Assembly: GCA_021778015.1 (NCBI GenBank)
Contig: JAJYCX010000003.1
Span: forward strand, 57,026 to 121,025
Direction of reading: 5' to 3'
Source: Pseudomonadota bacterium
GTDB lineage: Bacteria; Pseudomonadota; Gammaproteobacteria; UBA1113
DNA: 64,000 nt
Made by a program: the position numbers and the translations under genes. The notes below the pieces were generated by a model. It was not told the DNA's origin. It was given only the letters and a program-made list of their open reading frames with translations, and did no database searches. Numbering within the stretch: the first letter of the stretch is position 1; each line of letters opens with the position of its first letter. This document shows positions 38,041 through 48,571 of this stretch, piece after piece.

Positions 38041-38997
38041 CTAATATAACACGGCTAATAAATGCTGGATCTTCTGGACTACATCGCTATAACTGTCTAA
38101 TACCATGCCGACTGGTTTGTGATCTTCTCCCAATAGCACATCGCCTGGACTATAGGGGTGATCGATATTACGCGTTATGTGCGATAGTTTGCGCTTGCCA
38201 CGGCCTAAATAATGCATTCTGGCTACAATTTCTTGGCCGGTATAACAGCCCTTTGTAAAACTTACACCATGGTGTTCGGGTAAAGCAATGGCATGTGGCG
38301 TGTATAGGGCGCTGGTCTTAGGGCGTATATGGACTAAAAAAGCTTGTATATCGTACCAATGCCATACGCTTTCACTGCATGGAACGGCCTTATGTGTCAT
38401 CAACTCTTGCCACAAATTGATTAATGCAGGCACACTTGCCGTACAGACAAAACGTTCTACCTCGCCAGGAACACGATGCACATATAATTCCTCATGAAAG
38501 GATTGCTGTTGTTCGATGGGAGGTTCTAAACCCAGGCATGATCGCAAAGCTTTAGCGCTGTCTGCGCCTACAACGCCTATGCTGATTAGATCCTGGGAAG
38601 CCGATTCAATGACGACCTTAGAGAATTTGGCATATTGCTGTAGCGCTTTTTGTAATATCGGTGCGGATAGGCTGGGTAAGTGTAAATAATAAGCTTCATC
38701 GCGCAGATAAATGTAGAAAGTGGCAATAACTTGTCCTTGACGATTACAGTGCGCGGCAAAATGTCCGCGTTGTGGGGTAACCGATTCCATATCACAGGTT
38801 AATTGTCCCTGTAGAAACTTTTTGCTGTCTACACCGGATACCTTTAACCATGTCCAGTTTAATAGAGGGCAGATCAGTAAATGGCTAGCGCTTTCTTTCT
38901 GCGCAGTAAGTGTGGGTACAAAGCAATATTCTTCCTCTTCTAGGCGAAGCGTGCCATAGTTAGATAAAAATTTTATAAAATCTGGATTAAATTGCAT
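38041..38997 (-). CDS. ygfZ: Folate-binding protein YgfZ
   Basis: YgfZ is a tetrahydrofolate-binding protein that supports iron-sulfur cluster enzymes. The 318-residue product carries the family signature KGCYTGQEIVARMHYLGRGK near residues 245-264, and LTCDMESVTPQRGHFAAHCN near 86-105 in the aminomethyltransferase-like fold. It is transcribed with lnt. The divergent sdhE lies 69 bp upstream, so a shared promoter region at 38998-39066 controls two genes linked to Fe-S and flavin enzymes. Confidence 0.94.
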   Translation of the reverse strand: MQFNPDFIKFLSNYGTLRLEEEEYCFVPTLTAQKESASHLLICPLLNWTWLKVSGVDSKKFLQGQLTCDMESVTPQRGHFAAHCNRQGQVIATFYIYLRDEAYYLHLPSLSAPILQKALQQYAKFSKVVIESASQDLISIGVVGADSAKALRSCLGLEPPIEQQQSFHEELYVHRVPGEVERFVCTASVPALINLWQELMTHKAVPCSESVWHWYDIQAFLVHIRPKTSALYTPHAIALPEHHGVSFTKGCYTGQEIVARMHYLGRGKRKLSHITRNIDHPYSPGDVLLGEDHKPVGMVLDSYSDVVQKIQHLLAVLY

Positions 38998-39066
38998 TGT
39001 ATTTCGAGTTAATTCCGGTTAATATTGATTACAATATTATCAGACATATGACGATAAAGGCAAGAG

Positions 39067-39330
39067 ATGACTATTAATGTACAAGAAAAAGCCAGACTAT
39101 ATTGGGCTTGCAGACGCGGTATGCTGGAATTGGATTTACTATTATTGCCTTTTTTAGATCAATGTTATGACCATTTGAACGATGAAGAAAAACCCGTTTT
39201 TATACAAATGTTAACCCTGGAAGATCCTACTCTATATCAGTGGTTTATTGCCAGACTAGAACCTGAAGACCTTGCCATGCGCGCTATGGTGGAGAAAATC
39301 ATTGCACATGCTCGCCGTTCGGCCGTCTAA
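39067..39330 (+). CDS. sdhE: FAD assembly factor SdhE
   Basis: SdhE helps covalent attachment of FAD to succinate dehydrogenase and fumarate reductase. The 87-residue protein has the conserved RGMLELD motif (residues 18-24), followed by the five-helix fold with FLDQCYDHLNDEEKPVF and LTLEDPTLYQWF. The gene is divergent from ygfZ, its usual neighbour. The ygfX start overlaps its 3' end by 23 bp. Confidence 0.95.
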   Translation: MTINVQEKARLYWACRRGMLELDLLLLPFLDQCYDHLNDEEKPVFIQMLTLEDPTLYQWFIARLEPEDLAMRAMVEKIIAHARRSAV

Positions 39331-39733
39331 AAGACTTATCTTCTTATATGGTTTGCTGTATAGCCTAAGTTTGATATTCATTATACTCTACGGCAAAAAC
39401 TGGCCGTGGTTTATTTTTTTGAGTGTTATCACCAGCGTATCCTGCGCCGGGATAATGAGTCTTTATTCTTTATGTGCCTTACAAGCTTTAATTAGTCTAC
39501 CCCAGGGAAAAATAGATCTGCAATTTAGAACAGGCATCCAACACTATGATCAGATCACAGTATGCCATCAAGGCCCTAAGCTCATTATTTTGCACTGTAA
39601 AAATCTTCAGAAACAACGTTATGTATTATGCCTTGCCGATGCTTTTTCTGCGGATGATTTTGGGTTGCTGCAGCGATTATTAAGGCTCGAGTCGCGAATG
39701 TTAGTGAGCGGAAATAAATCCACATCGTTTTAG
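39308..39733 (+). CDS. ygfX: YgfX-like membrane protein
   Basis: The 141-residue product has two adjacent membrane segments near the N-terminus (about 10-30 and 32-56) and a soluble tail, the layout of YgfX, which in gammaproteobacteria is encoded directly after sdhE. E. coli YgfX (CptA) has been described as a toxin-like protein acting on the cytoskeleton, a claim from the literature that I cannot test. ATG 39272 would give an implausible Trp/Arg-rich start inside sdhE, so ATG 39308 is chosen. The assignment rests on position and topology more than on motif. Confidence 0.72.
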   Translation: MLAVRPSKRLIFLYGLLYSLSLIFIILYGKNWPWFIFLSVITSVSCAGIMSLYSLCALQALISLPQGKIDLQFRTGIQHYDQITVCHQGPKLIILHCKNLQKQRYVLCLADAFSADDFGLLQRLLRLESRMLVSGNKSTSF

Positions 39734-39779
39734 TCACAAGATTCGAGTATAATCTAGCCTAGATAATAGTATCAATGTA

Positions 39780-39921
39780 TAATATTTGCGCTTTATGCTC
39801 AATGCGCTTCAAGAAGCGAGTTGAATATTGAAAGCGATCATAAACCAGAACATTGTCATCATTTGAAACTGGCTCCCCGATCAGAGCTTGTACTCGGTGC
39901 TCCGAGTATCGAGGATGACAA
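39780..39921. repeat. Degenerate palindromic element with outer arm
   Basis: TCAATGCGCTTCAAGAAGCG near 39799 matches the outer arm at 43268 onward. The palindromic core starts with GTCATC at 39855 and ends with TCGAGGATGAC at 39919, but its centre (GAGCTTGTACTCGG, TGCTCCGAG) differs from the main family and resembles that at 53513. Confidence 0.6.
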
Positions 39922-39978
39922 AGCTATGGATCCAAGTTCAATAGGTAGATAACATTAAATTTAGTGAGGTAAAAAAAT

Positions 39979-41046
39979 ATGGAATCTTTATCTAGTATTA
40001 AGGCAAATGAGACAATTGAGGTAGGTGGTCCTTTAACTGTTCGCGGAAATATAGGCTCAGGTGCAAAAGTTACTGTAGTTAATGGTAGTATAACTGCCGC
40101 TAGTGTAGGCAGTTGCGCAACAGTTCTTGCCCATGATACATCAACTTTCAGCGGAAATATAGGCTCAGGTGCAAAAGTTACTGTACACAATGGTGGTGTA
40201 ACTGCCGTTAGTGTAGATTCAGGCGCAACAGTTCTTGCCCATGGTACTTCAACTTTCAGCGGAAATATAGGTTCAAATGCAGCAGTTACTGTACGCAATG
40301 GTGGTGTAACCGCTGTTAATGTAGGCCGAAACGCAATAGTGAGTGCAGAGGGACCTTCAACTTTCAGCGGAAATATAGGTTCAAGTGCAGCAGTTACTGT
40401 AGCCAATGGTAATCTAACTGTCGGCGGTAATATTGAATCAAGAGCAAAGATTAATTTAAACGGTGGTTCCCTGCATATAAGTGGAACCATTTCACCAGAC
40501 TGTATTATTATAGGAGCTTCAAACCTAAGCGATTATACCCGTTCTACTGAGGTGAATGGTAACAGCTCAATGATAGCTAATGATGGAAGTGTAAACTTCA
40601 TCCGTTGCAATGGCAGCTCTTTTATATCGGGTTCAAAAAGAAACACAACAACAATCACTGACTCAGCTACTGGAAAGCAGATAAAAATATGCCAGGATCC
40701 ATCATCAGGTGAGATCACGGTGAATGGACACAAAATGCCTTTTAGAAACAAACATCAACTCGTCACCGACGGGAAAGGCAGTAAGTTAATGGTGAATGAC
40801 TACACAGTCGAAATAAATGACCTAGAAGTACGAGTTGATGGGCAGTTAGTTGTGGATGGTGTAATTCAAGCTACTCCTCAGTCATCTGTTTCCTTGGTAA
40901 CACCTAATGAAGAAATAGCGTCACCTTTTTCTTCGACGGGACCTGCTTTCTTGGCAGCTCCATCTCGGGAGCAGAAGAATGAAAGCAAGCCTCTGTTACA
41001 GAAAGACGAAGTTAAGCAAGAACGCTGTTGTTGTGCCGTTATGTAA
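39979..41046 (+). CDS. Beta-helix-like repeat protein ending in a CAAX box, putative effector
   Basis: The 355-residue protein contains at least four tandem 36-residue repeats at about 21-165, with the core FSGNIGSGAKVTV then NGGVTAVSV. The pattern suggests a right-handed beta-helix or bactofilin/GIN-like fold. The middle (about 165-300) is beta-rich without clear repeats, and the tail is charged and disordered. The last residues are CCCAVM, where CAVM fits a eukaryotic CaaX prenylation signal and the preceding Cys pair could be palmitoylated. There is no signal peptide. No family is recognised with certainty. Host lipidation is an inference. GAGG precedes ATG 39979, and the gene sits alone between repeats. 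Confidence 0.7.
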   Translation: MESLSSIKANETIEVGGPLTVRGNIGSGAKVTVVNGSITAASVGSCATVLAHDTSTFSGNIGSGAKVTVHNGGVTAVSVDSGATVLAHGTSTFSGNIGSNAAVTVRNGGVTAVNVGRNAIVSAEGPSTFSGNIGSSAAVTVANGNLTVGGNIESRAKINLNGGSLHISGTISPDCIIIGASNLSDYTRSTEVNGNSSMIANDGSVNFIRCNGSSFISGSKRNTTTITDSATGKQIKICQDPSSGEITVNGHKMPFRNKHQLVTDGKGSKLMVNDYTVEINDLEVRVDGQLVVDGVIQATPQSSVSLVTPNEEIASPFSSTGPAFLAAPSREQKNESKPLLQKDEVKQERCCCAVM

Positions 41047-41127
41047 AGTGGAATGTATTGCAGTTATATAGCCATCATACTTGAAGATGCGAGTTGAAGG
41101 CTCAAGGTAACTACAAACCAGAACGTT

Positions 41128-41203
41128 GTCATCCTCGACGCGGCCGCTAGGCCGAAGTCGGGGGTCCAGAAAAAACTGGATTCCCGACTTCGTCGAGAAT
41201 GAC
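41128..41203. repeat. Palindromic element, copy before acs
   Basis: The element begins GTCATCCTCGACGCGGCCGC and ends TTCGTCGAGAATGAC, 76 bp in all, with a shortened centre. A left outer arm (ACTTGAAGATGCGAGTTGAA) begins near 41079. Confidence 0.8.
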
Positions 41204-41282
41204 ACGATGGCTCTTGTACAAAATTCTTTTGTTGTTTATGCTATGAATAAGCTATTTCTGAAAACTTTGAGGACTTACCACC

Positions 41283-43256
41283 ATGTCTGAGCTAAAATCC
41301 GTTACGAACGACGAACATACTTTTGCGCCAGCCGCCGACTTCGTAAAACAAGCCAATTTGAATGCAGAACAGTTGCATGCCTTAAGACTCAAAGCTGAAA
41401 CGAACTATACTGGCTTTTGGGGCGACCTTGCGGTAGAGCATATAGACTGGCATAAACCTTTTACGCAAATACTCAATGAAACGAATGAGCCATTTTATAA
41501 ATGGTTTGAAGACGGCAAGCTTAATGTTTCTTATAACTGCCTAGATAGGCAGGTTAGTAAACATCCACATAAAACCGCTATTATTTTTGAATCCGATTCT
41601 GGCTTTGTGAAAACAGTAAGTTATAAAGAATTACTAGAGCAAGTCTGTAGGTTTGCCAATGGTTTAAAAAAATTGGGTGTCAAAAAAGGAGAACGAGCCG
41701 TCATCTATATGCCACACAGCATAGAAGCCATCATTGCTATGCAAGCCTGTGCTAGGATTGGCGCCATTCATTCCGTAGTGTTTGCAGGTTTTTCCGCCAA
41801 GGCTCTGGCCGACAGAATTGCGGATACTGAGGCATGTTATTTAATTACTGCCGATAGCAATAATAGAGGGGGAAAGAATCTGCCCTTGAAAAATGTAGTG
41901 GATGAAGCCTTGCATATTTTGGATTCTAAAAGTCCCGTAAAAAATGTCATCTTACACCAGCGCAACGATGAACCGTGTCATTTTAAAGAAGGTCGCGATG
42001 TCTGGTGGCATGACTTAATCGATAATCAGCCCGATAGCTGTGAACCAGAAATGGTAGACAGCGAGCACCCACTTTTTATTCTATATACATCCGGTAGCAC
42101 CGGGGCACCCAAAGGAATACAGCACGCGAGTGCAGGATATTTATTAGGAACGATTGTCACCATGCAGTGGGTATTTGATATCAAACCCAACGATGTTTTT
42201 TGGTGCACGGCCGATGTGGGTTGGATTACGGGACATAGTTATGTTTGTTATGGACCGTTGGCAGTAGGCGCTACACAAATTATCTATGAAGGCACGCCCA
42301 CTTATCCAGATGCAGGTCGTTTTTGGAAAATGATTGAACGACATAAAGTCAGTATCTTTTATACTGCACCTACGGCATTGCGCACGTTAATTAAAATAGA
42401 TGCACACTTACCTGAGCAATTTGATCTATCTTCATTACGTTTATTGGGATCAGTAGGGGAGCCCATTAACCCCGAGGCGTGGCGCTGGTATTATGAAGTC
42501 GTCGGTAAAAAACGTTGTCCCATTGTAGATACCTGGTGGCAAACCGAAACGGGCTCTGTGATGTTAAGTCCAATCCCAGGCGTTACTGCTATGAAACCAG
42601 GATCGTGTAGTGCCCCTATACCGGGAATTATGGCAAATATTTTTGACGAATCGGGTAATTCCGTTGCACGCAATGATAGCGGTACTTTAGTCATTAAGCG
42701 TCCTTTTCCTTCACAAATGCAAACGGTGTGGAATAATCCACAGCGCTATCTTAAAACCTATTTTTCTGAAGACATAAATGGTAGTCCATATTATGTGGCG
42801 GGTGATTCCGCGCATCTAGATAATGATGGCTATATTTGGATCTTAGGACGTATGGATGATGTGATCAATGTCTCCGGTCATAGATTAGGTACCATGGAAA
42901 TAGAGTCGGCATTAGTAGCGCATCCTAGAGTTGCCGAAGCGGCCGTTGTCAGTAGACCGCATGAAATAAAAGGAGAAGCGATTTTTGCTTTTATCGTTTG
43001 CAAAGGTTCAATACCGCCCTCTGCTGCAGAAGCGCGAGAATTGGCTGAGGAATTACGCCAATGGATAAGCACGGAAATTGGCTCCATTGCAAAACCGGAT
43101 GAAATTCGTTTCGGAGATAATTTACCTAAGACGCGTTCAGGGAAAATTATGCGTCGCTTACTGCGTAGCATTGCGCGAGACGAGGAGATTACACAAGATG
43201 TATCGACTTTAGAGAATCCTGCTATTTTGGAACAATTGAAGAAGAAAGAATATTAA
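41283..43256 (+). CDS. acs: Acetyl-coenzyme A synthetase
   Basis: Acs activates acetate to acetyl-CoA through acetyl-AMP. The 657-residue length is standard. The adenylate-forming core has [16 protein letters not shown] near 260, the WWQTETGS block near 412, and the C-terminal domain with [20 protein letters not shown] near 520. The acetylation-site motif [11 protein letters not shown] lies near 618. It stands alone between repeat-filled gaps. GAGGACTTACC precedes ATG 41283. Confidence 0.97.
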   Translation: MSELKSVTNDEHTFAPAADFVKQANLNAEQLHALRLKAETNYTGFWGDLAVEHIDWHKPFTQILNETNEPFYKWFEDGKLNVSYNCLDRQVSKHPHKTAIIFESDSGFVKTVSYKELLEQVCRFANGLKKLGVKKGERAVIYMPHSIEAIIAMQACARIGAIHSVVFAGFSAKALADRIADTEACYLITADSNNRGGKNLPLKNVVDEALHILDSKSPVKNVILHQRNDEPCHFKEGRDVWWHDLIDNQPDSCEPEMVDSEHPLFILYTSGSTGAPKGIQHASAGYLLGTIVTMQWVFDIKPNDVFWCTADVGWITGHSYVCYGPLAVGATQIIYEGTPTYPDAGRFWKMIERHKVSIFYTAPTALRTLIKIDAHLPEQFDLSSLRLLGSVGEPINPEAWRWYYEVVGKKRCPIVDTWWQTETGSVMLSPIPGVTAMKPGSCSAPIPGIMANIFDESGNSVARNDSGTLVIKRPFPSQMQTVWNNPQRYLKTYFSEDINGSPYYVAGDSAHLDNDGYIWILGRMDDVINVSGHRLGTMEIESALVAHPRVAEAAVVSRPHEIKGEAIFAFIVCKGSIPPSAAEARELAEELRQWISTEIGSIAKPDEIRFGDNLPKTRSGKIMRRLLRSIARDEEITQDVSTLENPAILEQLKKKEY

Positions 43257-43323
43257 TTTGATATATACCCAATGCACTTCAAGAAGCGAGTTGAATATTG
43301 AAAGCACTCAAAACCAGAACGTT

Positions 43324-43411
43324 GTCATCCTCGACTAGGCCGCGAGGCCGAAGTCGGGGATCCAGGAAAAACCTGATTTGAAACTGGATCCCCGACTTCG
43401 TCGAGGATGAC
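43324..43411. repeat. 88-bp palindromic element, copy after acs
   Basis: It runs from GTCATCCTCGACTAGGCC to GACTTCGTCGAGGATGAC, with CCAGG and CTGGATCCCC inside. The left outer arm TATACCCAATGCACTTCAAG begins near 43262. Confidence 0.85.
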
Positions 43412-43504
43412 ACTGTTTTAGAGCGGTTAAAGAATATTAATTTGATTTTCGGTCGTAATTAAGCAGTCACCACAGTTAAATACTGTAGTGACCACTTATC
43501 ATTT

Positions 43505-43876
43505 TTAATTGCGATGCATAACCACTGGAGTCACAGGCGGCCGAAGTGCCTCAGATTGATCTACCGCAGGTTGATCTACCGCAGAGTTGTGCTTGTTGCC
43601 TGCAAAAAAATAAACGCATGAGCTACTGGTCAAAGCACTCGCAATACCCCCAATAGTCATGCAAGTAGGTGTAGTTGTAGATGCTAATGGAATTAAACCA
43701 AAAGCTTTTACAAACCCAGCTATACCTAATCCTCCAACAGCACCGATAGCCCCTGCCGCTAATAGCGCCGCTGGAGTACAAACAGACTCTTCTGCTTGTT
43801 CTTGAATTAGTGGAGCAGCCTCATTAAAGTCTGCGTTTACAACGGCAGGCTGCGCGGAATCATTAGATGAACTCAT
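43505..43876 (-). CDS. Small membrane protein of unknown function
   Basis: From ATG 43876 the product has 123 residues. Two hydrophobic segments (about 35-60 and 65-90, rich in Ala and Gly) are flanked by an acidic N-terminus (SSSNDSAQPAVVNADFNEAA) and a Pro/Gln/Asp-rich C-terminus with a DQPAVDQS repeat. ATG 43939 would add 21 residues, but GGAGG lies about eight bases before ATG 43876. No family is recognised. Two-helix hairpin proteins with disordered tails occur among membrane-inserted effectors, but nothing here proves that role. Confidence 0.55.
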   Translation of the reverse strand: MSSSNDSAQPAVVNADFNEAAPLIQEQAEESVCTPAALLAAGAIGAVGGLGIAGFVKAFGLIPLASTTTPTCMTIGGIASALTSSSCVYFFAGNKHNSAVDQPAVDQSEALRPPVTPVVMHRN

Positions 43877-44102
43877 AAATTTACCTCCAAAAATATTATT
43901 GATTTTATATACCCATTCAGTAACAAAAATGCTGTTCATAAGAACTTCACCCCGTCACAAAATTAAGCGGCGAATTGTACAACAGAAAAACAAAAGCAGC
44001 AACTAAACTTAAACTGCCTTAAACTTAACCACTTTACTTTCGGTCCATTAGGCCGTAAAATGACCGCTGTACCCCAAAAAGGCCACTGTATAGTCTAAAA
44101 GT

Positions 44103-45899
44103 ATGAAAAATATTAGAAATTTCTCCATTATTGCCCATATCGACCATGGGAAATCCACCTTATCCGATAGATTGATACAACTTTGCGGCGGTTTAAGCAG
44201 CCGCGAGATGGCTGAGCAAGTTTTGGACTCTATGGATCTAGAGCGCGAACGGGGCATTACCATCAAGGCGCAAAGCGTCTGTTTGAATTACAAAGCCCGC
44301 AATGGCGAGCTGTATACCCTGAATTTCATCGATACCCCGGGCCATGTAGACTTTAGTTATGAAGTATCGCGGTCTTTGTCGGCCTGTGAAGGCGCTTTGC
44401 TGGTGGTGGATGCTGCCCAAGGCGTAGAAGCACAAACCGTCGCCGTTTGTTATACCGCCATCGAACAATCTCTAGAAGTCATTCCCGTATTAAACAAAAT
44501 CGACTTACCTCAAGCCGAACCGGAGCGCGTACGTCAAGAAATCGAAGACATCATCGGCATAGATGCCAGCGATGCCTTAGAGATCAGCGCTAAAACGGGT
44601 TTGGGCATTGAAGACTTATTAGAACAACTGATTGTGCGCGTTCCTGCACCCAGTATGGATACCGAAGCGCCCTTACAAGCGCTGATCATCGACTCCTGGT
44701 TCGACAGCTATTTGGGCGTCGTTTCCTTGGTGCGAGTAAAGGCAGGCACATTGCATGCTCGCGATAAAATTAAAGTGATGTCTACAGGGCTGCAATATGA
44801 AGTCACTAAAATAGGAATTTATACGCCTAAATTAGTCGATAAAAAAACTTTGGCGGCCGGCGAAGTAGGGATGATCGTTGCCAGTATTAAAGACATCAAT
44901 GGTGCTCCAGTAGGCGATACCTTAACGCATGCCGCACGCAGCGCCGATAAACCCTTACCCGGTTTTCAAAAGGTGCAGCCTAAAGTATTCGCCGGTTTGT
45001 TTCCGATTAGCGCGGACGATTATGATGATTTTCGCGAAGCCTTAGCTAAATTAAGTTTAAATGACGCTTCGCTATTTTTCGAACCAGAAACTTCCGAAGC
45101 CCTAGGTTTTGGCTTTCGTTGCGGCTTCTTGGGTCTGTTGCATATGGAAATCGTGCAAGAGCGTTTGGAGCGTGAATACGATTTAGACCTAATCACCACC
45201 GCACCGACGGTGATCTTCGAAGTATTAACGAATAAAAATGAAATAACATATATAGACAATCCAGCGCATTTACCTGCGCCGGGCACAATCAACGAAATAA
45301 GAGAACCCATCGTCATTGCCAATATTTTAACGCCACAAGAATTTGTAGGTAATGTCATTAGCTTATGCATAGAAAAACGCGGTTCCCAAGTGAAAATGTT
45401 GTATGTAGGACGGCAGGTAGCCTTAACCTATGAAATACCTTTAAACGAAGTGGTGTTGGATTTCTTTGATCGCTTGAAGTCGGTCAGCCGCGGTTATGCC
45501 TCTTTCGATTATCATTTTGAACGTTATCAAGCCGCCGACTTGGTGAAACTCGATGTACTTATTAACACAGAAAAGGTCGATGCCTTGTCGATCATCGTAC
45601 ACAGAGACAATGCCTATCATCGTGGTAAGGCCTTGGTCGATCGCATGCAAACCCTAATTCCCAGACAAATGTTTGATGTGGCCATACAGGCGGCCATAGG
45701 CTCGCAAATTATAGCAAGACAAACCGTAAAAGCATTGCGAAAAAATGTAACCGCAAAATGCTATGGTGGCGATATTTCGCGTAAACGTAAATTATTAGAC
45801 AAGCAAAAAGCAGGAAAGAAGCGTATGAAGATGGTAGGGCGCGTGGAAATCCCGCAGGAGGCTTTTTTGGCAGTATTACAAGTGGAGAATAAAAAATGA
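44103..45899 (+). CDS. lepA: Elongation factor 4 (LepA)
   Basis: LepA is a translational GTPase that acts on the ribosome, with proposed roles in back-translocation or initiation and subunit assembly. The 598-residue length is standard. G1 [12 protein letters not shown] lies near 11-22, G2 ERGITI, G3 DTPGHVDF, and G4 NKIDLP. The LepA-specific C-terminal domain ([25 protein letters not shown]) is intact. lepB overlaps its stop by 4 bp. AAAGT upstream of ATG 44103 is a weak ribosome binding site. Confidence 0.98.
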   Translation: MKNIRNFSIIAHIDHGKSTLSDRLIQLCGGLSSREMAEQVLDSMDLERERGITIKAQSVCLNYKARNGELYTLNFIDTPGHVDFSYEVSRSLSACEGALLVVDAAQGVEAQTVAVCYTAIEQSLEVIPVLNKIDLPQAEPERVRQEIEDIIGIDASDALEISAKTGLGIEDLLEQLIVRVPAPSMDTEAPLQALIIDSWFDSYLGVVSLVRVKAGTLHARDKIKVMSTGLQYEVTKIGIYTPKLVDKKTLAAGEVGMIVASIKDINGAPVGDTLTHAARSADKPLPGFQKVQPKVFAGLFPISADDYDDFREALAKLSLNDASLFFEPETSEALGFGFRCGFLGLLHMEIVQERLEREYDLDLITTAPTVIFEVLTNKNEITYIDNPAHLPAPGTINEIREPIVIANILTPQEFVGNVISLCIEKRGSQVKMLYVGRQVALTYEIPLNEVVLDFFDRLKSVSRGYASFDYHFERYQAADLVKLDVLINTEKVDALSIIVHRDNAYHRGKALVDRMQTLIPRQMFDVAIQAAIGSQIIARQTVKALRKNVTAKCYGGDISRKRKLLDKQKAGKKRMKMVGRVEIPQEAFLAVLQVENKK

Positions 45900-46855
45900 G
45901 TTTGTTAGCGTACATCGCTTTATTATTAATTACTGGAATCATCAGCTTAATCGATATCATTCATTGGGCGCCTAAGCGTCGTATGGCTGAAATAAAAGAA
46001 AAACCGGGATTCATAGAATTATCTAGGTTTGTTTTTGTGCTATTGGTGCTGTACGGTATTTATCAATTATTCTTTTCTCAACTGAACATCAGCTATTATT
46101 TCCCTATAGCTCTAGTTGTAGCGACCATCTTTACAGGGATTATTTACGGTTTAGACAAAATTTTCTGGGCTAAAAAGCGCGATAAGGCTGCCAAGAAACC
46201 TGCTTTAATCGAATTTTCGCATTCATTTTTCATGGTGTTTTTAATCGTATTTGTGATTCGTTCTTTTATTGTCCAGCCGTATCGTGTTCCTACCGGTTCC
46301 TTAGAACCGACGGTATTGCCTAATGATTTCTTGCTGGTAACACAATACAGTTACGGTTTACGCTTACCCATCACCAATACTCGATTTATCAAAATTAGTG
46401 AACCTAAACGTGGTGAAATTACGGTTTTTCATTTCCCATTGGATCCAACTGTTGATTATGTCAAGCGCATTGTTGGTCTACCAGGAGATCACATTGTTTA
46501 TAAGAACAAAACGTTATATGTGAATGGCATTGAAGCCAAGCAGACTTATGTAGGTCCAGCAATTGATCAATATGGGGGAGATATACCCGTCAAATTATAC
46601 GAAGAAGACTTGATGGGCGTAAAACATCCTATACTCATTAATCCCGATAAGGTAGACAACAGCACCTACGATTTCACCGTACCGCCCGAGATGTATTTCG
46701 CTGTAGGGGATAATCGCGATGGCAGCTACGATAGCCGTTATTGGGGATTTGTACCCGAAGCGAATTTAGTGGGTAGAGCTCAATATATTTTACTAAGCTA
46801 TGACGATAAGGCTAAAAAAATGCGCTGGTCTCGCTCTGGTCAGGCTTTAAAATAG
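45896..46855 (+). CDS. lepB: Signal peptidase I
   Basis: LepB cleaves signal peptides of exported proteins at the outer face of the inner membrane. The 319-residue product has membrane segments near 4-22, 34-50, 57-78 and 104-121. The catalytic Ser lies in [18 protein letters not shown] and the Lys in [13 protein letters not shown], with the later boxes [14 protein letters not shown] present. The residue after the catalytic Ser is Leu where Met is common. The start overlaps lepA (ATGA), and rnc follows 9 bp after the stop. Confidence 0.96.
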   Translation: MSLLAYIALLLITGIISLIDIIHWAPKRRMAEIKEKPGFIELSRFVFVLLVLYGIYQLFFSQLNISYYFPIALVVATIFTGIIYGLDKIFWAKKRDKAAKKPALIEFSHSFFMVFLIVFVIRSFIVQPYRVPTGSLEPTVLPNDFLLVTQYSYGLRLPITNTRFIKISEPKRGEITVFHFPLDPTVDYVKRIVGLPGDHIVYKNKTLYVNGIEAKQTYVGPAIDQYGGDIPVKLYEEDLMGVKHPILINPDKVDNSTYDFTVPPEMYFAVGDNRDGSYDSRYWGFVPEANLVGRAQYILLSYDDKAKKMRWSRSGQALK

Positions 46856-46864
46856 AGGTAGCAG

Positions 46865-47548
46865 ATGACGCAGACGCTTGCCAAACTGTCTAAAACTATA
46901 GGATATACTTTTCGCGATCCAGACTTATTGCAGATGGCTATGAGTCATCGCAGTGTAGATGGCGCTAATTACGAGCGTTTAGAATTTTTAGGCGATGCTA
47001 TTTTAAGTTTTTTAATGGCCGAAATTTTGTTTTTGAAATATTCTAAGGCACAAGAAGGCGAGCTTAGCAGACTGCGCGCTAATTTTGTTAAGGGTGATAC
47101 GCTGGCCGAAGTGGCACGCGAATTGGGCTTAGGACAATATCTGCGTTTAGGGGCTGGAGAATTAAAATCAGGCGGGCGTGATCGCAGTTCCATTTTAGCG
47201 GATGCCGTTGAAGCCTTGTTGGGTGCTTTGTATTTAGACGGCGGCATAGAAGTGTGTCGAGAAAAGTTATTACTCTGGTTTCACGATCGCTTAGATAAAA
47301 TAGTACAAAAGAAAACCCATAAAGATCCCAAAACGCATCTACAAGAATGGGCGCAATCTGAAGGTTTAGAATTGCCCGTATATGAAGTTATAAAGATAGA
47401 TGGTCTTGCGCATCAACAAATCTTTAGCGTATCGTGTAAATTAGAATCCTTAAACCATAGCACTAAAGCGAAAGGTTCTACTCGTCGCAAAGCCGAACAA
47501 GAAGCCGCTGATAAAATGCTGATATTAATTGAGAAAAAGAAAAAATGA
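46865..47548 (+). CDS. rnc: Ribonuclease III
   Basis: RNase III cuts double-stranded RNA and processes rRNA precursors. The 227-residue protein has the catalytic signature ERLEFLGDAILSFLMAE near 38-54, a second acidic motif DAVEALLGALYLDGG near 113-127, and a C-terminal double-stranded RNA-binding domain (KTHLQEWAQ... GSTRRKAEQEAADKML). AGAGGTAGCAG precedes ATG 46865. The stop overlaps the era start by 4 bp. Confidence 0.97.
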   Translation: MTQTLAKLSKTIGYTFRDPDLLQMAMSHRSVDGANYERLEFLGDAILSFLMAEILFLKYSKAQEGELSRLRANFVKGDTLAEVARELGLGQYLRLGAGELKSGGRDRSSILADAVEALLGALYLDGGIEVCREKLLLWFHDRLDKIVQKKTHKDPKTHLQEWAQSEGLELPVYEVIKIDGLAHQQIFSVSCKLESLNHSTKAKGSTRRKAEQEAADKMLILIEKKKK

Positions 47549-48444
47549 GCCCTGAGAAGTGTATACACATCGCCATTGTAGGCAGACCCAACGTCGGTAA
47601 ATCGACTTTATTAAATCGTATTGTCGGTGAGAAGATCAGCATTACTTCTCATAAACCACAAACCACACGGCATCGTATTCTAGGTATTAAAACTATAGAC
47701 CATGTACAAATGATTTATACCGATACGCCAGGCCTACAACAACAACCCGAGCAAGCTTTGCATAAACATATGAATCGTTTAGTATCGCAAATTGTAAATG
47801 ATGTAGACGTGATCGTATTTGTGGTGGAAGCGATGAACTTTAATGAAGGCGATGCCAAAGTGGTATCGCGATTAGAACACAGCGATATTCCTATTATTTT
47901 AGCCATCAATAAAATTGATGCCGTTAGCGATAAAAAATTATTATTACCCTATATTGAAGAGTTGCAAAAGAAATTGAATTTCGTCCATATTATCCCTTTG
48001 TCAGCACGAAAGAATAAAGGTGTAGATGCCTTAGAAAAAGTAATTGCTGATATGGCGCCAGAAAAAGCCCATGAATATGGAGAAGATGACATCACCGATC
48101 GCTCTTTACGTTTTTCGGTAGCTGAAGTCGTGCGCGAAAAGTTAACGCGGTATTTAAATGCTGAATTGCCTTATGCCTTATCCGTGCAAATAGAAGTGTT
48201 TAAAGAAAAAAAGAATAGCGTGGAAATACACGCGTTGATTGTAGTCAATAAACCCAGCCAGAAGAAAATTATCATCGGCAAACAAGGTCAGATGTTAAAA
48301 GAAGTGGGGATCAAAGCGCGCGAAGATATAGAGAAAATTGTGGGTAAAAATGTTTTTCTAAAATTATGGGTTAAGGTGCAAGACGGTTGGGCCAACGATG
48401 AGCGTAACCTGCGTGAATTGGGGTATGATATAGATGATGAGTGA
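47545..48444 (+). CDS. era: GTPase Era
   Basis: Era is a 30S-subunit assembly GTPase that binds the 3' end of 16S rRNA. The 299-residue protein has G1 GRPNVGKSTLLN near 12, G2 TTRHRI, G3 DTPG, and G4 NKID near 122. It ends in a KH domain with IIIGKQGQMLKEVGIKAREDIE near 238. It overlaps rnc and forms the usual lepA-lepB-rnc-era run. A MITE-like element separates it from recO, its common partner. Confidence 0.97.
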   Translation: MSPEKCIHIAIVGRPNVGKSTLLNRIVGEKISITSHKPQTTRHRILGIKTIDHVQMIYTDTPGLQQQPEQALHKHMNRLVSQIVNDVDVIVFVVEAMNFNEGDAKVVSRLEHSDIPIILAINKIDAVSDKKLLLPYIEELQKKLNFVHIIPLSARKNKGVDALEKVIADMAPEKAHEYGEDDITDRSLRFSVAEVVREKLTRYLNAELPYALSVQIEVFKEKKNSVEIHALIVVNKPSQKKIIIGKQGQMLKEVGIKAREDIEKIVGKNVFLKLWVKVQDGWANDERNLRELGYDIDDE

Positions 48445-48571
48445 TTGTTGTAAATTCATATGCTAAGTCCGTCATTGCAATTTGAGAGATCCCCATGTAT
48501 TTAGTCAAGCTAAATTTTTGATGTATCCGTATCTGTGGAACAAGTTCTTATAGCAAAGAGCTTTCCGTGCC

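Noticed and set aside
40000-40460. Tandem DNA repeats as a CRISPR array
   Set aside because: The repeats are in frame within a protein gene, with 108-bp units and no unique spacers.
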